Origin: CAVLCC01 sp963624975
GTDB taxonomy: Bacteria > Actinomycetota > Coriobacteriia > Coriobacteriales > CADBOM01
DNA length: 53,061 bases
Assembly: GCA_963624975.1 (NCBI GenBank)
Contig: CAVFRF010000014.1
Coordinates: 1 to 53,061 of the forward strand
Direction of reading: 5' to 3'
Shown: one piece after another, positions 34,385-43,854 of the stretch
How positions within the stretch are numbered: the stretch's first letter is position 1
How the letters are laid out: each line of letters starts with the position of its first letter
Translations under genes and position numbers: made by a program
Notes under the pieces: generated by a model
Seen by the model: the letters and a program-made list of their open reading frames with translations, nothing else
What the model was told of the DNA's origin: nothing
Databases searched by the model: none

Positions 34385-36976
34385 GTGGTGCAGAACAGCA
34401 GGAACAAGTCTGGCGGGTCGCACATGTATCCCGGGCATGGTGGAGCGAAGGGCGGCAGCTCGTCTGGCCGAAGCTCCAACGGCAGTTCGAGGGGTTCGAA
34501 GAAGCCTGCGGTTCGCGCTTCCAGCAGCAGCGCCAAGCGCACGGCTGGCAGCTTGCGAGCTGCATCGGCGCGCAGCTCGGCGGCTTCGTCGAAGAACAGG
34601 CTGGCTCACGGAAGCTCGAAGGCCGGCTCGTATCGCGGCTCGTCTGCGGCGCGCGGCAAGAACCGCGCGACTTCTAGGACGGCAGCCGCGCAGGGCGTGT
34701 CCCGCGGCAAGGCTGCGAGCGCGGGCAAGACCGGCAAGAACCCCGCAGTGCGCGCATCGAGCGCCGACTCCAGAAATTCCCGCAACAATGCGAGCGGCAA
34801 GCTCATCAGCGTGAGCACCAGCTCCAAGGCGTTCGCCCGCAGCCAGTCTGCGTCGGGCAAGGCGCCTTCTCGCAAATCTCAGAAAGCATCCAAGGCCGTG
34901 GGCGGCGGCATGTCCGGAGGCAAGCCTCGCAAGAGCGCTGCCTCGTCGGGCAAGAGCGGCGGCCGGCTCAAGACCAAGATCATCTTGGGCGCAGTGGCCG
35001 TGGTGGCGCTGTTCTTCGCGGTCGACTGCCTGATGGGCATGGGCAAGATTCACTCCAACGTGCACGTGGGCGACCTAGACGTGGGCGGCATGACGATCGA
35101 AGAAGCCAGGTCGTCGATCGAGAAGCAGTATTCGGGCATGGGGTCCAACCAGACCATCACCATGTATGCCAACGACGACGTGGCCAAGGCGGCGGCCTCG
35201 GGGGCAAGCAGCACGAGCAGCAGCTCGGCCACGACCGCGAGCAACGGCTCGGGCACGGCCAGCTCGGGCAGCTCCACTTCCGACGACGTGTACAAGATCA
35301 CCTTCGACTACGAGACCATGGACAAGTTCAACACCGACCCGCCCAAGGCCACGACGTTTACGGTCGACTCGTCTGCAATCGGCGTGGGCATCGACAGCGA
35401 GGGCCTGGCGCAGGAGGCCTACAACGTTGGCCGCGGCTGGGACTTCGTGTTCGGCAAGATCGGCGCCACCATCTTCGGGCGCACGCTTGAACCCAGGCTC
35501 GCCTTCGACGACACCTACATGGACGCGCTCACGGGCATGCTCACCAGCTCGCTGGGCAACAAGATGGTGAACCCCGGCATCGAGTTCGACGGCTCCGCAT
35601 TTACCACCACCACCGGAAACGACGGCTACATGGTGAAGGCCGAGGATTTCGAGAAGCTCATGTCCGATGCGCTCATGGGCGACACCAAGAGCTTCACCAT
35701 TCCCATGGGCGACGTGAAGATGGAAGTCGACGATGCGGCGGCGCAACGTGCGGCCGAGAAGGCGCAGGAGGCCGTGGCGCAGGCGGTGGAGCTTAAGCTC
35801 GACAGCTCGTCGTGGAAGCTCGACACCGGCAAGCTGGGCAGCCTCGTGTCCACTTATGTGGACGGACGCGAGCTGGTGCCCTACATCAGCCTGCCGAAGG
35901 TGCAGGAGCTGGTGCCCACGCTCGACGGCATCGGCAACATCGGCACGCCGGCCAAGAACGTGCACTTTGCCTACGATGGCAGCACGCTCACGCACACCGA
36001 GGCCGAGAAGGGCATCGGGCCGGACTACACGTGGATCGCGCAGCGCATGAACAAGATCGTGTTCGGCTCCGACGACCTGGTGCTCAAGGCCGGCGAGGTG
36101 AGCGAGATGGACGACGGCACGGGCAACGCCAGCGAGGCGGACGACGAGACGGCGGCCAGCTCGGTGGGCACATCGCGCTCGCAGGCCGAGATCGAGGCGG
36201 ACGATGCCGCGCGCACGGTCACTATCGTGCTGGACGTGGCGCTGCCCACGCTCACCTACGACGAGGCTCACTCGATGAATCTGGATGCCGAGCTTATCGG
36301 CTCCTACAGCACCGACTACTCCAGCGCCACCACGGGCAAGGCCACCAACATCGAGCTGCTGTCCGACATTCTCACCAACACCGTGATCGCGCCCGGGCAG
36401 ACCTTCAGCATCAACGAGACCGCCGGCGAGTGCAACGCCGAGAAGGGCTTCCAGGAGGCCGGCTCGATCGTGAACGGCGAGGTGAGCTCCGAGATCGGAG
36501 GCGGCATCTGCCAGGTGGCCACCACCGTGTTCAACGCGGTGTTCAACGCGGGCTACCCCATCGTGGAGAGGCACAACCACTCGACGTATATGGCGAGCTA
36601 TCCCGACGGATTGGACGCGGCGATTTCGTGGCCGTACCTCGACCTGAGGTTCAAGAACGACACCGACAACTATCTGATGCTGCTGGTGGACCACAACGGC
36701 ACCGAGGTCACGTGCTCGCTGTGGGGCATCTCGCCGGGCTACACCACCGACTACGCGCAGCTTTCGTGGGAGAAGGGCGAGGAGTACAAGACCATCACCC
36801 GCAACGATGCGGAGGTGGCCTCCGGCACCGAGTACACCAAGAGCTCGGGCAAGAACGGACACACCGTGGAGATCCAGCGCAACACCTACGACAAGAGTGG
36901 CACGAGGATTCGCGAAGACGTGTTCAAGAGCGTGTACAGCGCGCAGGACGAGATAATCATCAAGGGCACCGGGTAG
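34385..36976 (+). CDS. VanW-family cell-envelope protein with long basic N-terminus
   Basis: About 863 residues. A ~195-residue cytosolic region, almost entirely Ser, Gly, Ala, Lys and Arg, is followed by one transmembrane helix (about 198-218, IILGAVAVVALFFAVDCLMG). The extracellular part holds YoaR-type peptidoglycan-binding repeats (DVGGMTIEEARSSIEKQYSG and LGNKMVNPGIEFDG). The VanW domain is at about 650-800 with APGQTFSINETAGE, IGGGICQVATTVFNAVFNA and ERHNHSTY. VanW's role is unclear, but it accompanies glycopeptide resistance and wall synthesis. GTG 34385 is 7 nt after GGAG. The D,D-carboxypeptidase gene follows. Confidence 0.85.
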   Translation: MVQNSRNKSGGSHMYPGHGGAKGGSSSGRSSNGSSRGSKKPAVRASSSSAKRTAGSLRAASARSSAASSKNRLAHGSSKAGSYRGSSAARGKNRATSRTAAAQGVSRGKAASAGKTGKNPAVRASSADSRNSRNNASGKLISVSTSSKAFARSQSASGKAPSRKSQKASKAVGGGMSGGKPRKSAASSGKSGGRLKTKIILGAVAVVALFFAVDCLMGMGKIHSNVHVGDLDVGGMTIEEARSSIEKQYSGMGSNQTITMYANDDVAKAAASGASSTSSSSATTASNGSGTASSGSSTSDDVYKITFDYETMDKFNTDPPKATTFTVDSSAIGVGIDSEGLAQEAYNVGRGWDFVFGKIGATIFGRTLEPRLAFDDTYMDALTGMLTSSLGNKMVNPGIEFDGSAFTTTTGNDGYMVKAEDFEKLMSDALMGDTKSFTIPMGDVKMEVDDAAAQRAAEKAQEAVAQAVELKLDSSSWKLDTGKLGSLVSTYVDGRELVPYISLPKVQELVPTLDGIGNIGTPAKNVHFAYDGSTLTHTEAEKGIGPDYTWIAQRMNKIVFGSDDLVLKAGEVSEMDDGTGNASEADDETAASSVGTSRSQAEIEADDAARTVTIVLDVALPTLTYDEAHSMNLDAELIGSYSTDYSSATTGKATNIELLSDILTNTVIAPGQTFSINETAGECNAEKGFQEAGSIVNGEVSSEIGGGICQVATTVFNAVFNAGYPIVERHNHSTYMASYPDGLDAAISWPYLDLRFKNDTDNYLMLLVDHNGTEVTCSLWGISPGYTTDYAQLSWEKGEEYKTITRNDAEVASGTEYTKSSGKNGHTVEIQRNTYDKSGTRIREDVFKSVYSAQDEIIIKGTG

Positions 36977-37004
36977 CCGCGCGGGCGGGGATTGTGGATT
37001 TGCA

Positions 37005-38363
37005 ATGAGACAGAAGATTGACGTGAAGAATTCGACCGCTGTGGCGGGCGCGGGCGCGGGCGCGGGCGCGACGTGCCGCACGCGTGCGGCAGCGGCTGCG
37101 AAGGCCGCATGCGCGATGGCCCTCGCCCTGGCGATGATGCTGGGATTCGCGCCGAGCGCGGCGCAGGCGACGGTGTACCAGAGCGATATCGCGGGCACCG
37201 TGACGCTGGGTTCCAACTCGGTAATTTCCGAAGGCGCGCCGAGCCTCGAAGCCACGCATGGCGCGCTCATGGCATCGGACGGCAAGGTGCTGTGGCGCCG
37301 CGATGCCGACACGCAGGTGCCCATGGCCTCCACCACCAAGATCATGTCGGCTCTAGTGGCGCTGGAGAACGGCTCTCTCAGCGATGTCGTGACCATCTCC
37401 GAGAACGCCGATTCGCAGGAGGGCTCGACCGCCGAGCTGACCGCGGGCGACACCGTGACTCTCGAGAACCTCATCTACGGCATGATGCTGCCCTCCGGCA
37501 ACGATGCCGCGATGGCCGTGGCCGAGCATTTCGGGTCGGGCAACTCGCAGGCGTTCGTGGACATGATGAACGCCAAGGCGCAGGAGCTGGGCATGGCAAA
37601 CACGCACTACACCAGCCCCAACGGCCTTGTGGACGAGGGCAACTACACCACGGCCGACGATTACCTCAAGCTGGTGAGCGCGGCGATGGCCAACAGCGAG
37701 TTTCGCACCGTGGTGGCTCAGCCCACCTACACCTACACTTCGCTGGGCAACAAGCTCACCGTAAAGCTGGAGAGCACCAACGAGCTGCTGGGCAGCTACG
37801 ACGGCGCCAACGGGGTGAAGACCGGCTTTACCGATGCGGCGGGCTATTGCCTGGTGGCGTCGGCCGAGCGCAACGGCGAGGAGCTGTACGCCGTGGTGTT
37901 CGGCAGCAGCACCAAGAACTCGCGCTTCACCGATGCGGAGGCCCTGCTGGACTGGGGCTTCGAGCACTACCACACCGTGACGCTGGCCACGGCGGGCGAG
38001 AAGGTAGGCGAGGGCGTGGCCACGGCTTGGCTCGACAAGACGGTGGGCGTGGCGCCGGCGCAGGATGCCACGGCACTGCTGTTCGACTACGACCCCGACC
38101 TCGAGCAAACGGTGAACATCGAGGACCGCGACGGCCGGATCGAAGCCGGCGACAAGATGGGCACCATGACGTGGAGCCGCGGCGATGAGGAGGTGGTGTC
38201 GGTTGACCTGGTGGCCACCGAGACAGTGGAGGCTCCCAACATCTTGGAGAGCGTGCAGATCTGGTGGTGCAGGTTCGCCTCGGTGTTTACCGGCGACATC
38301 GTGTCGGTAGAACAGAAAGTGGAGGTGGGCAGCACCTTCCCGTTGATTGGAGCCACGCGATGA
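37005..38363 (+). CDS. D-alanyl-D-alanine carboxypeptidase (S11, DacF/PBP5-like)
   Basis: 452 residues. N-terminal signal peptide (ACAMALALAMMLGFAPSAAQA); the catalytic SxxK is Ser109-Lys112 (MASTTKIM), the SxN triad is at about Ser164 (LPSGNDAAMA) and the KTG at about Lys272 (GVKTGFTDAAG). It trims the terminal D-Ala of peptidoglycan pentapeptides outside the membrane. The C-terminal ~150 residues follow the beta-rich tail of PBP5-like proteins; a membrane anchor is not obvious. A probable operon with VanW before it and the GcvT-like gene after, whose ATG overlaps its stop (ATGA). Confidence 0.92.
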   Translation: MRQKIDVKNSTAVAGAGAGAGATCRTRAAAAAKAACAMALALAMMLGFAPSAAQATVYQSDIAGTVTLGSNSVISEGAPSLEATHGALMASDGKVLWRRDADTQVPMASTTKIMSALVALENGSLSDVVTISENADSQEGSTAELTAGDTVTLENLIYGMMLPSGNDAAMAVAEHFGSGNSQAFVDMMNAKAQELGMANTHYTSPNGLVDEGNYTTADDYLKLVSAAMANSEFRTVVAQPTYTYTSLGNKLTVKLESTNELLGSYDGANGVKTGFTDAAGYCLVASAERNGEELYAVVFGSSTKNSRFTDAEALLDWGFEHYHTVTLATAGEKVGEGVATAWLDKTVGVAPAQDATALLFDYDPDLEQTVNIEDRDGRIEAGDKMGTMTWSRGDEEVVSVDLVATETVEAPNILESVQIWWCRFASVFTGDIVSVEQKVEVGSTFPLIGATR

Positions 38364-39313
38364 GCGAAGCGAATGAGAGCGCCGCTGCGGCGGCGGCAGA
38401 CAAGGGCGCGGGCGAGCGCGAAGAGCGCGTGCTGGTCACGCCGCTGCACGCGCAGCATGTGCAGCTGGGGGCGAGGTTTCGCGCGTTCGGCCCCGCCGAA
38501 GTGGTTGCCGACTACGGCGTGGCGGTAGACGAGCCGCTGCCCTTGGACCATCCGCTCATGGTGGACCTGTCGTTCCAAGGTGCGATACGCGTGTTCGGCG
38601 TGGGTGCCCAGCGCTTCTTGCAGGCGATGCTGAGCGCCGACATCCAGAAGCTCGACCACGTGGGCAGCAGCTGCTATGCGCTCATGCTCACCAGCGAGGC
38701 CTACATCATCGACGTGGCGTACGTGGTGCGCACGGGCGAGGACGAGTTCATGCTGGTGGTAGACGCGCCCGTGGTCGACGAGTGCATGGAGTGGATGGAC
38801 AACAACAGCCGCATCGCCATGAAGGGAGAGCGGGTGTTCCCCGACGTGGAGGTGGCGGACCAGACCGGCCAGCTGGCAACGATTGCCCTCATGGGTCCGG
38901 GCACGGTGCAGTTGCTGCAGGAGCTGGCGGGCTTCCGCGGAGCTGGTGCTGGCGCGGCTGGCGTGGACGCGGACGATGCCGCAGGCGCCATCGAGATGGC
39001 ACGCGACTTGGAAGCGGGATTCCACTTCGACGACCGCATCGCCAACATGCCCATGATGATGCTCTCCGACTTCGAAGTGGAGGGTTCGGTGCTGGTGTAC
39101 TGCCCGCGTCAGGTGGCGGCTCCGCTGTGGGAGGCGCTGCTAGGCTTCGAGGAGCTGCAGGTGGTGGGCCTCGACCAGTACGTGTCGATTCGCCGCGCAC
39201 ATCGCACGTGGCTAGACAGCGTGGAGGACGGCAAGTACCAGACCCCGCAACAGGCCGGCTTGGAGCACCTGCTCCGCGAGTCCGGCGGCTACGTGGGCGC
39301 GAGGGCGCTGTAA
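38360..39313 (+). CDS. short GcvT/YgfZ-like folate-binding protein
   Basis: 317 residues. The segment LSFQGAIRVFGVGAQRFLQA, the SEAYIIDVAYVVRTGEDEF strand region and QLATIALMGPGTVQLLQEL match the first two domains of the aminomethyltransferase superfamily. At the end, PQQAGLEHLLRESGGYVGAR aligns to the point where GcvT has its FIGRE-type motif, and the protein stops there. The terminal beta-barrel is thus missing. The glycine-cleavage partners GcvH and GcvP are not in this window. Either a degraded gene or a short folate-binding form is possible. Coupled to the carboxypeptidase by ATGA overlap. Confidence 0.75.
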   Translation: MSEANESAAAAAADKGAGEREERVLVTPLHAQHVQLGARFRAFGPAEVVADYGVAVDEPLPLDHPLMVDLSFQGAIRVFGVGAQRFLQAMLSADIQKLDHVGSSCYALMLTSEAYIIDVAYVVRTGEDEFMLVVDAPVVDECMEWMDNNSRIAMKGERVFPDVEVADQTGQLATIALMGPGTVQLLQELAGFRGAGAGAAGVDADDAAGAIEMARDLEAGFHFDDRIANMPMMMLSDFEVEGSVLVYCPRQVAAPLWEALLGFEELQVVGLDQYVSIRRAHRTWLDSVEDGKYQTPQQAGLEHLLRESGGYVGARAL

Positions 39314-39389
39314 GATGCGGGCGGGCTGGAGCGCCTCGAGGTACTAGTCAAAGCCGTCTCTGCACAAGGACACTATCAATACAAAGGTT

Positions 39390-39426
39390 AAGGGGGCTGT
39401 TTCGCTACTAGCGGAGCGGCCTCCTT
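39390..39426 (+). terminator. 17 bp hairpin at the island boundary
   Basis: 39390-39406 (AAGGGGGCTGTTTCGCT) pairs with 39410-39426 at every position when G-U is allowed. No T-run follows. It ends the high-GC block; sequence becomes AT-richer from here. Confidence 0.6.
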
Positions 39427-39698
39427 GTCGTCTGGACGAATTATTTACGTTTTACATCAAAGTATTCCTAATTAGATACAAAAAATCCACTGCCAAGGTG
39501 TTTTCATCTTTAGACTTCCATCATGGTTTTAACGGAGAGTCACTATTGCAGGGTTGGAGCAGCATCGAATTTAGTTTTCAAACACATTTTCTATCTGCTT
39601 AAAGACTCGCGAACATGCCAGTTGGGTAGACACAGGGGTGCGAATGAGCACCAAATGCAAGAAGACAACAAACCAGTTAAGAGCGTAAGGAGACACAG
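39427..39698 (+). promoter_or_regulatory. leader of the GTPase-S1 gene with a CRISPR-repeat-like hairpin
   Basis: 272 bp without a gene, AT-rich. GTGCGAATGAGCAC at 39637-39650 matches the first 14 bases of the downstream CRISPR repeat (GTGCGAATAAGCAC) at 13 positions, but the second repeat half is absent. It lies 48 nt before the start codon. TAAGGAGAC gives the ribosome binding site. No clear -10/-35 pair was fixed. Confidence 0.5.
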
Positions 39699-42665
39699 AT
39701 GAGCATTAGAGACATCTTCGGCGCGGGTACGTCTGGCCTTTGGAACAAGCAGGAAGCAATGAGAGTACAGCAGCAGACAGTGAATGCAAGTGGCGAAAAG
39801 GAGAACAGCATGGACGGCATCAATCCTATGAGCACCCTCGCAATTGAGAACAACTTCGCAAACATCGCAGCAAACGAGAATGAGAACGGCATGGGCAACA
39901 CTAACACTATTGCATTCGAGACTGTCAACGAGACCACAGATGTCATCAATACGAAAAGGGATACCGAAAACATCGAAACAGCAGCTATTTCCAAGACCGA
40001 TACTGCGACCATTGTCGGTACTGCCTCTGATTCCAGCACTGTGTCCAATGCCAATGCGGCAGAGATTGCCAATATCATCGACGACATCATTGCAACTCGC
40101 AAGGAACTGCTGCCCAAAATCGAACTAGAACGCTCTCGCGTGCAGGATGAAGCGGTCTCTATCGACAGACTGGCACGCGAGGTCGATGACCTTATACCGC
40201 TGTGCAAGGACGAATATATTCTGGATGATATCAAGCAGACTCAAGACAATCTCAAGTTGTTTGGCAGCGAGCTTGGTAGCTATATTGGTAGGCTCAACGA
40301 GCTTGAGAACGAATTTGCCCGCGATACTCTCAACATTGGCGTGTCCGGTGCAGCTCGCGTTGGCAAGTCGACGACGCTACAGGGCTTCACTGGTCTTGGC
40401 GACGAGCAAATTCCCTCCGGAGGACTGCGCCCCGTGACTGCCGTGCGCAGCGAGATCTACAACGACGCTCAGCGACACGAAGCTGTTGTGATCTTCAGAA
40501 CCGAATCTGACTTCGTTGGGAATTATCTGCGACCTCATGCAGAGAACGTCAACAATTGCCTGAAGAACAACAAGCTCAGCATCATATCTCTCGATAGTCT
40601 TGTTTCGACAGAGCTTCCCAACAAGCTTGAAGGTAAGAGCGTTAGCACCGAGGCAACCGATAGTCTCAAGCGACTTAAAGAGGCTCAGAGTTCTCTTGAT
40701 TCCTACAAAGACTTGTTGGGAGCTGCTCCCATAACAGTGAGCCTCAGTGAGGTTAGAGACTATGTGACCTATCCTGATCCCAATGCAGAAGATTGTGAGC
40801 TTAAGGGTATGGGCACATGTGATCGTCGCTATCTTGCCGTCGATATGGCCAAGATCTACTGTCCGTTTCCTAACCTTGGATCTGCAAAGGTCGCGCTGGT
40901 GGATCTTCCGGGTTTGGGGGAGATTGGTAACTCGGCCAATACGATTCATCTCAAGGGATTGGAGTCCAAAGTTGACCAGATTCTTCTAGTGATGCGTCCG
41001 ACGGATGCCAAGGCTTTTGCCGACAATGAGGTCGCTTGCAATCTCAACGAGCTCAACGGCATCCAGCCCGCAGTGCAGAGAGGCGACTTGGTGATACTTG
41101 GAATCAACAAGAACGAGGGGGATGATCAGAAGGTTGCAGATAGTATGCGCAATCACTTCGAGGCCGAAGTCAACTCTGGTCGTGTGGACCGCTATGACTT
41201 GGAGGAATATTGCGCTACCAACAACTCTGACGTGTCTCGCTTGTTCGACGTACTGCTTGCCCGTCTTGGCGACCGCCTTCCTGATATGGATAGGGCAAAG
41301 TTTGACGAATGCATGGGCGGAATAGACGTGTCCGAGCGAGTTCACGTTGAATGCAATATGCTTGCGCAGTCGATGAATGACATCCTGCGCAACATCCCCT
41401 CGTCTAGTGAAGTAATGCTCGAACGTATCAACAATATCTACAACGAAATCGTGCGCAACCTGTCCGACTACGCATTCGAACTGATGGGTAACGCCGATAC
41501 GGAAAGCGAGGCTCATAAGCAGCTTGTGGAGGAGGTTAGTACCATCCATGACGAGGCCGATTCTCGTATTGAAAACGGGCTGTTCCGTCGTAGCAGCAGG
41601 GATTGGGAGAATGCCACTTGTGCTTCTGGCGACTACTATAATCTCTATCGCGATGAGGACAAGCGCGTTCGTTACGGGATTATAGACGCTTATTGCGACT
41701 TGGATGCCTTCTACGGCGAAGAACTCGATGGTTTCAAAAACAGGGTTCTGGACATCATCTTGGACGCATGCGGCATGAGCGACTATCCTGGCTTCAGTCA
41801 GTGCGATAGCGCTGACGAGCGTATAGATACGATTGCAAGTGAGTTGGGAGCCACTCTAAAAAGCGATAATATCGACAATGCGTTGCGTTTGCTCAGAGAT
41901 ATGAAGTACAACTTCCGCAGTAACGTGTTTCTGGAAATTGAGCAGCATCTCGACAATCTATACAATCCCGAAGACTTGGTGACGGGTTCATCGTCTAGCA
42001 AACGCGTCTTGCTTGGTGGCGAAGGCTCGTCTGCATACAAACAACAGCTTCTATATAACTATGTCAGAGAGGATGCCAAAGAGGCCAACGATGGTATCAA
42101 GACTGCTCTTGTTAGCACTGGCGACACGTTCAACAAGTACCTTGCAGTAAGCATCGACTTTTTCAACAACGCTCTCTATGGGCGTGACGAAGAGGTGTTC
42201 AAGCAGGCTACGCTACGCGATCTGATAAGGGAATACAAGGAGTACGTGCTGCCGGATGTCGATGATGCCTCCAAGAGTTCTCTGGGCCAGAAAGCAAGGG
42301 AAATCAAGGACTCTGCGCAGGCTCTCGGGGGAAGGCACGGTGGCAACGTTTATGGAGCTGCAAGGTCCTCGCAGAGACGCAATGGCACTCATGCGGTCAA
42401 GCCGCAAACGGCGATTGCGTCCAAGTCCGCACCCAAAGCAGAGAAGGTTGCAGATGAAGGTGAAATCTATGCGGGTGAAGTCTATCGTGTTGAGGATTAT
42501 GGCGCATTCATCAATCTCGATGACGACGCAGGTCGAGGGTTGGCCCATTTCTCGAAGATTCCTAACGCAGAACGAGGTCGTGTTGGTTACACCGTCGGAG
42601 ACACCGTAAGGTGCAGCATTATCTCAAAAACACCAAAGGGTCTCGAACTTAGAGTCGTCGTATAG
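39699..42665 (+). CDS. dynamin-like large GTPase with C-terminal S1 RNA-binding domain
   Basis: 988 residues. An Asn/Thr-rich N-terminal ~110 residues precede a helical region. The GTPase domain has G1 GAARVGKST (Gly217 to Lys223-Ser224), G2 Thr247 in RPVTAV, G3 DLPGLGE (402-408), and G4-like NKNE (470-473). About 400 helical residues follow (stalk-like), then a basic linker. Residues 921-988 form an S1 OB-fold (GEIYAGEVYRVEDYGAFINL, GDTVRCSIISKT), which normally binds RNA. No transmembrane span. The TAAGGAGAC site fixes the ATG. It sits in the same low-GC island just upstream of the cas operon and shares a repeat-like leader hairpin, so a role with the Csm system is inferred. Dynamin-like membrane activity is by analogy only. 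Confidence 0.72.
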   Translation: MSIRDIFGAGTSGLWNKQEAMRVQQQTVNASGEKENSMDGINPMSTLAIENNFANIAANENENGMGNTNTIAFETVNETTDVINTKRDTENIETAAISKTDTATIVGTASDSSTVSNANAAEIANIIDDIIATRKELLPKIELERSRVQDEAVSIDRLAREVDDLIPLCKDEYILDDIKQTQDNLKLFGSELGSYIGRLNELENEFARDTLNIGVSGAARVGKSTTLQGFTGLGDEQIPSGGLRPVTAVRSEIYNDAQRHEAVVIFRTESDFVGNYLRPHAENVNNCLKNNKLSIISLDSLVSTELPNKLEGKSVSTEATDSLKRLKEAQSSLDSYKDLLGAAPITVSLSEVRDYVTYPDPNAEDCELKGMGTCDRRYLAVDMAKIYCPFPNLGSAKVALVDLPGLGEIGNSANTIHLKGLESKVDQILLVMRPTDAKAFADNEVACNLNELNGIQPAVQRGDLVILGINKNEGDDQKVADSMRNHFEAEVNSGRVDRYDLEEYCATNNSDVSRLFDVLLARLGDRLPDMDRAKFDECMGGIDVSERVHVECNMLAQSMNDILRNIPSSSEVMLERINNIYNEIVRNLSDYAFELMGNADTESEAHKQLVEEVSTIHDEADSRIENGLFRRSSRDWENATCASGDYYNLYRDEDKRVRYGIIDAYCDLDAFYGEELDGFKNRVLDIILDACGMSDYPGFSQCDSADERIDTIASELGATLKSDNIDNALRLLRDMKYNFRSNVFLEIEQHLDNLYNPEDLVTGSSSSKRVLLGGEGSSAYKQQLLYNYVREDAKEANDGIKTALVSTGDTFNKYLAVSIDFFNNALYGRDEEVFKQATLRDLIREYKEYVLPDVDDASKSSLGQKAREIKDSAQALGGRHGGNVYGAARSSQRRNGTHAVKPQTAIASKSAPKAEKVADEGEIYAGEVYRVEDYGAFINLDDDAGRGLAHFSKIPNAERGRVGYTVGDTVRCSIISKTPKGLELRVVV

Positions 42666-43059
42666 GCTCCAGTGCATCCACGTACGCTTTCAAGGGGCGC
42701 TCGATGATTCTGACATCCGGGCACCCCGCTTCTCTCGGCTGCACGTGTCCGTGGGAAAGGAGCCAGTCATGGCAACTCGGTTCAGCAACGGTCTGATAGT
42801 GAATGGCAAGCTCCGTTGAAACGAAACAAAAGAAAGCAAAGAACGAATATAACCTGCCACCATCTCGCTGAAACATCCGGCTTCACAATTGGATATCGCA
42901 TGCCCTATTTGTGCCCAGTGCGTCAGGCAGTGTTATCATGAAGTACAATCTGCTCATTTCTTACGCTATGCGAAGGTGTGCTCAAAGCTGGGCCGGATGT
43001 CTAGTGCTTTTCTCCAACACAACACATTCACAAGGCACTCCTGTAGAAAGGTTTAAAAA
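42666..43059 (+). promoter_or_regulatory. cas operon upstream region with candidate promoter
   Basis: 394 bp with no convincing gene. A candidate promoter is TTGTGC (42909-42914), 19 bp, TATCAT (42934-42939), giving a leader of about 115 nt before cas6. An AGAAAGG ribosome binding site sits 8 nt before the TTG start. A 75-codon minus-strand frame here lacks recognisable similarity. Confidence 0.4.
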
Positions 43060-43818
43060 TTGCAGCACATCACCACACTTACTCTTGAACTCACTGCACT
43101 TAGTGAGCTAGCGCATAAGGCTTCGCGGGTGTGCTTCTACGCTCCGTATATGCAGGGCGTGATGATGGAGCTTGTCGACTCCAGATACGTGGACTACGTG
43201 CACGGACTTCCATTCAACCCATACAGCCAGCACTGTCTGGGACGCGAAGATGGCACCATCGTGTGGACGATTCACGCTCTCGACGACACTGCGGCCGAGC
43301 AAATCGTGACCCCTCTGTCGAAGGCTGGTACGCTGGAAGTCCGCAAGCTGGATGCCAAACTCGAAGTGGCCAAAGTTGCGACCGAGACTGTGCCCCTGAG
43401 CGTTCTTGCGGATCGCGTTCATGGCGACTCGGAACAGAGGAGCCGCATCGAGTTCGTTACCCCCACGGCTTTCAAGACCGCTGGATCGTATGCTGTGATG
43501 CCAAGCGTCAAACTCATCTTCCAGAATCTGCTCATGAGGTACGGGCAGGTTTACGGTGCCGATGCCGAGGCGGACGAGGATACGGTATCCTATATCGAAG
43601 AGCATGTTCACATCACGTCGTACAACCTCAAGACGAGGCATTTCGAGAACATCATGCGCAAGAACGGAAGGATACCAGCTTTCGTAGGAAGTGTGGGAAT
43701 TCGATCCACCGGTGCCCAGCCTCTGATCGGGCTGGTGAGAATGCTGGTGGGGTTTGCGCAGTACTCGGGGATAGGCATTAAGACATCTATGGGAATGGGT
43801 GCCGTGCGCTGCAAGTAG
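43060..43818 (+). CDS. cas6: Cas6, CRISPR pre-crRNA endonuclease
   Basis: 252 residues, a RAMP protein of the Cas6 type. It cuts the repeat hairpin in pre-crRNA, leaving an 8 nt 5' tag. The sequence ends with the glycine-rich loop GIGIKTSMGMGAV typical of Cas6. The mid region RIEFVTPTAFKTAGSYAVMP is the conserved RAMP core, and LTLELTALSELAHKASRVCF is the first strand. The start is TTG, supported by AGAAAGG 8 nt upstream; no ATG gives a better fit. First gene of the cas operon, immediately followed by cas10. Confidence 0.9.
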   Translation: MQHITTLTLELTALSELAHKASRVCFYAPYMQGVMMELVDSRYVDYVHGLPFNPYSQHCLGREDGTIVWTIHALDDTAAEQIVTPLSKAGTLEVRKLDAKLEVAKVATETVPLSVLADRVHGDSEQRSRIEFVTPTAFKTAGSYAVMPSVKLIFQNLLMRYGQVYGADAEADEDTVSYIEEHVHITSYNLKTRHFENIMRKNGRIPAFVGSVGIRSTGAQPLIGLVRMLVGFAQYSGIGIKTSMGMGAVRCK

Positions 43819-43854
43819 CAAGTCGTGGCTCCGGACGGTAGAAAGCGAGGTGCG

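Noticed and set aside
42649..42876. A 75-codon minus-strand frame between the GTPase gene and cas6
   Set aside because: It overlaps the end of the GTPase gene and has no ribosome binding site or recognised similarity; could be a remnant but cannot be supported.
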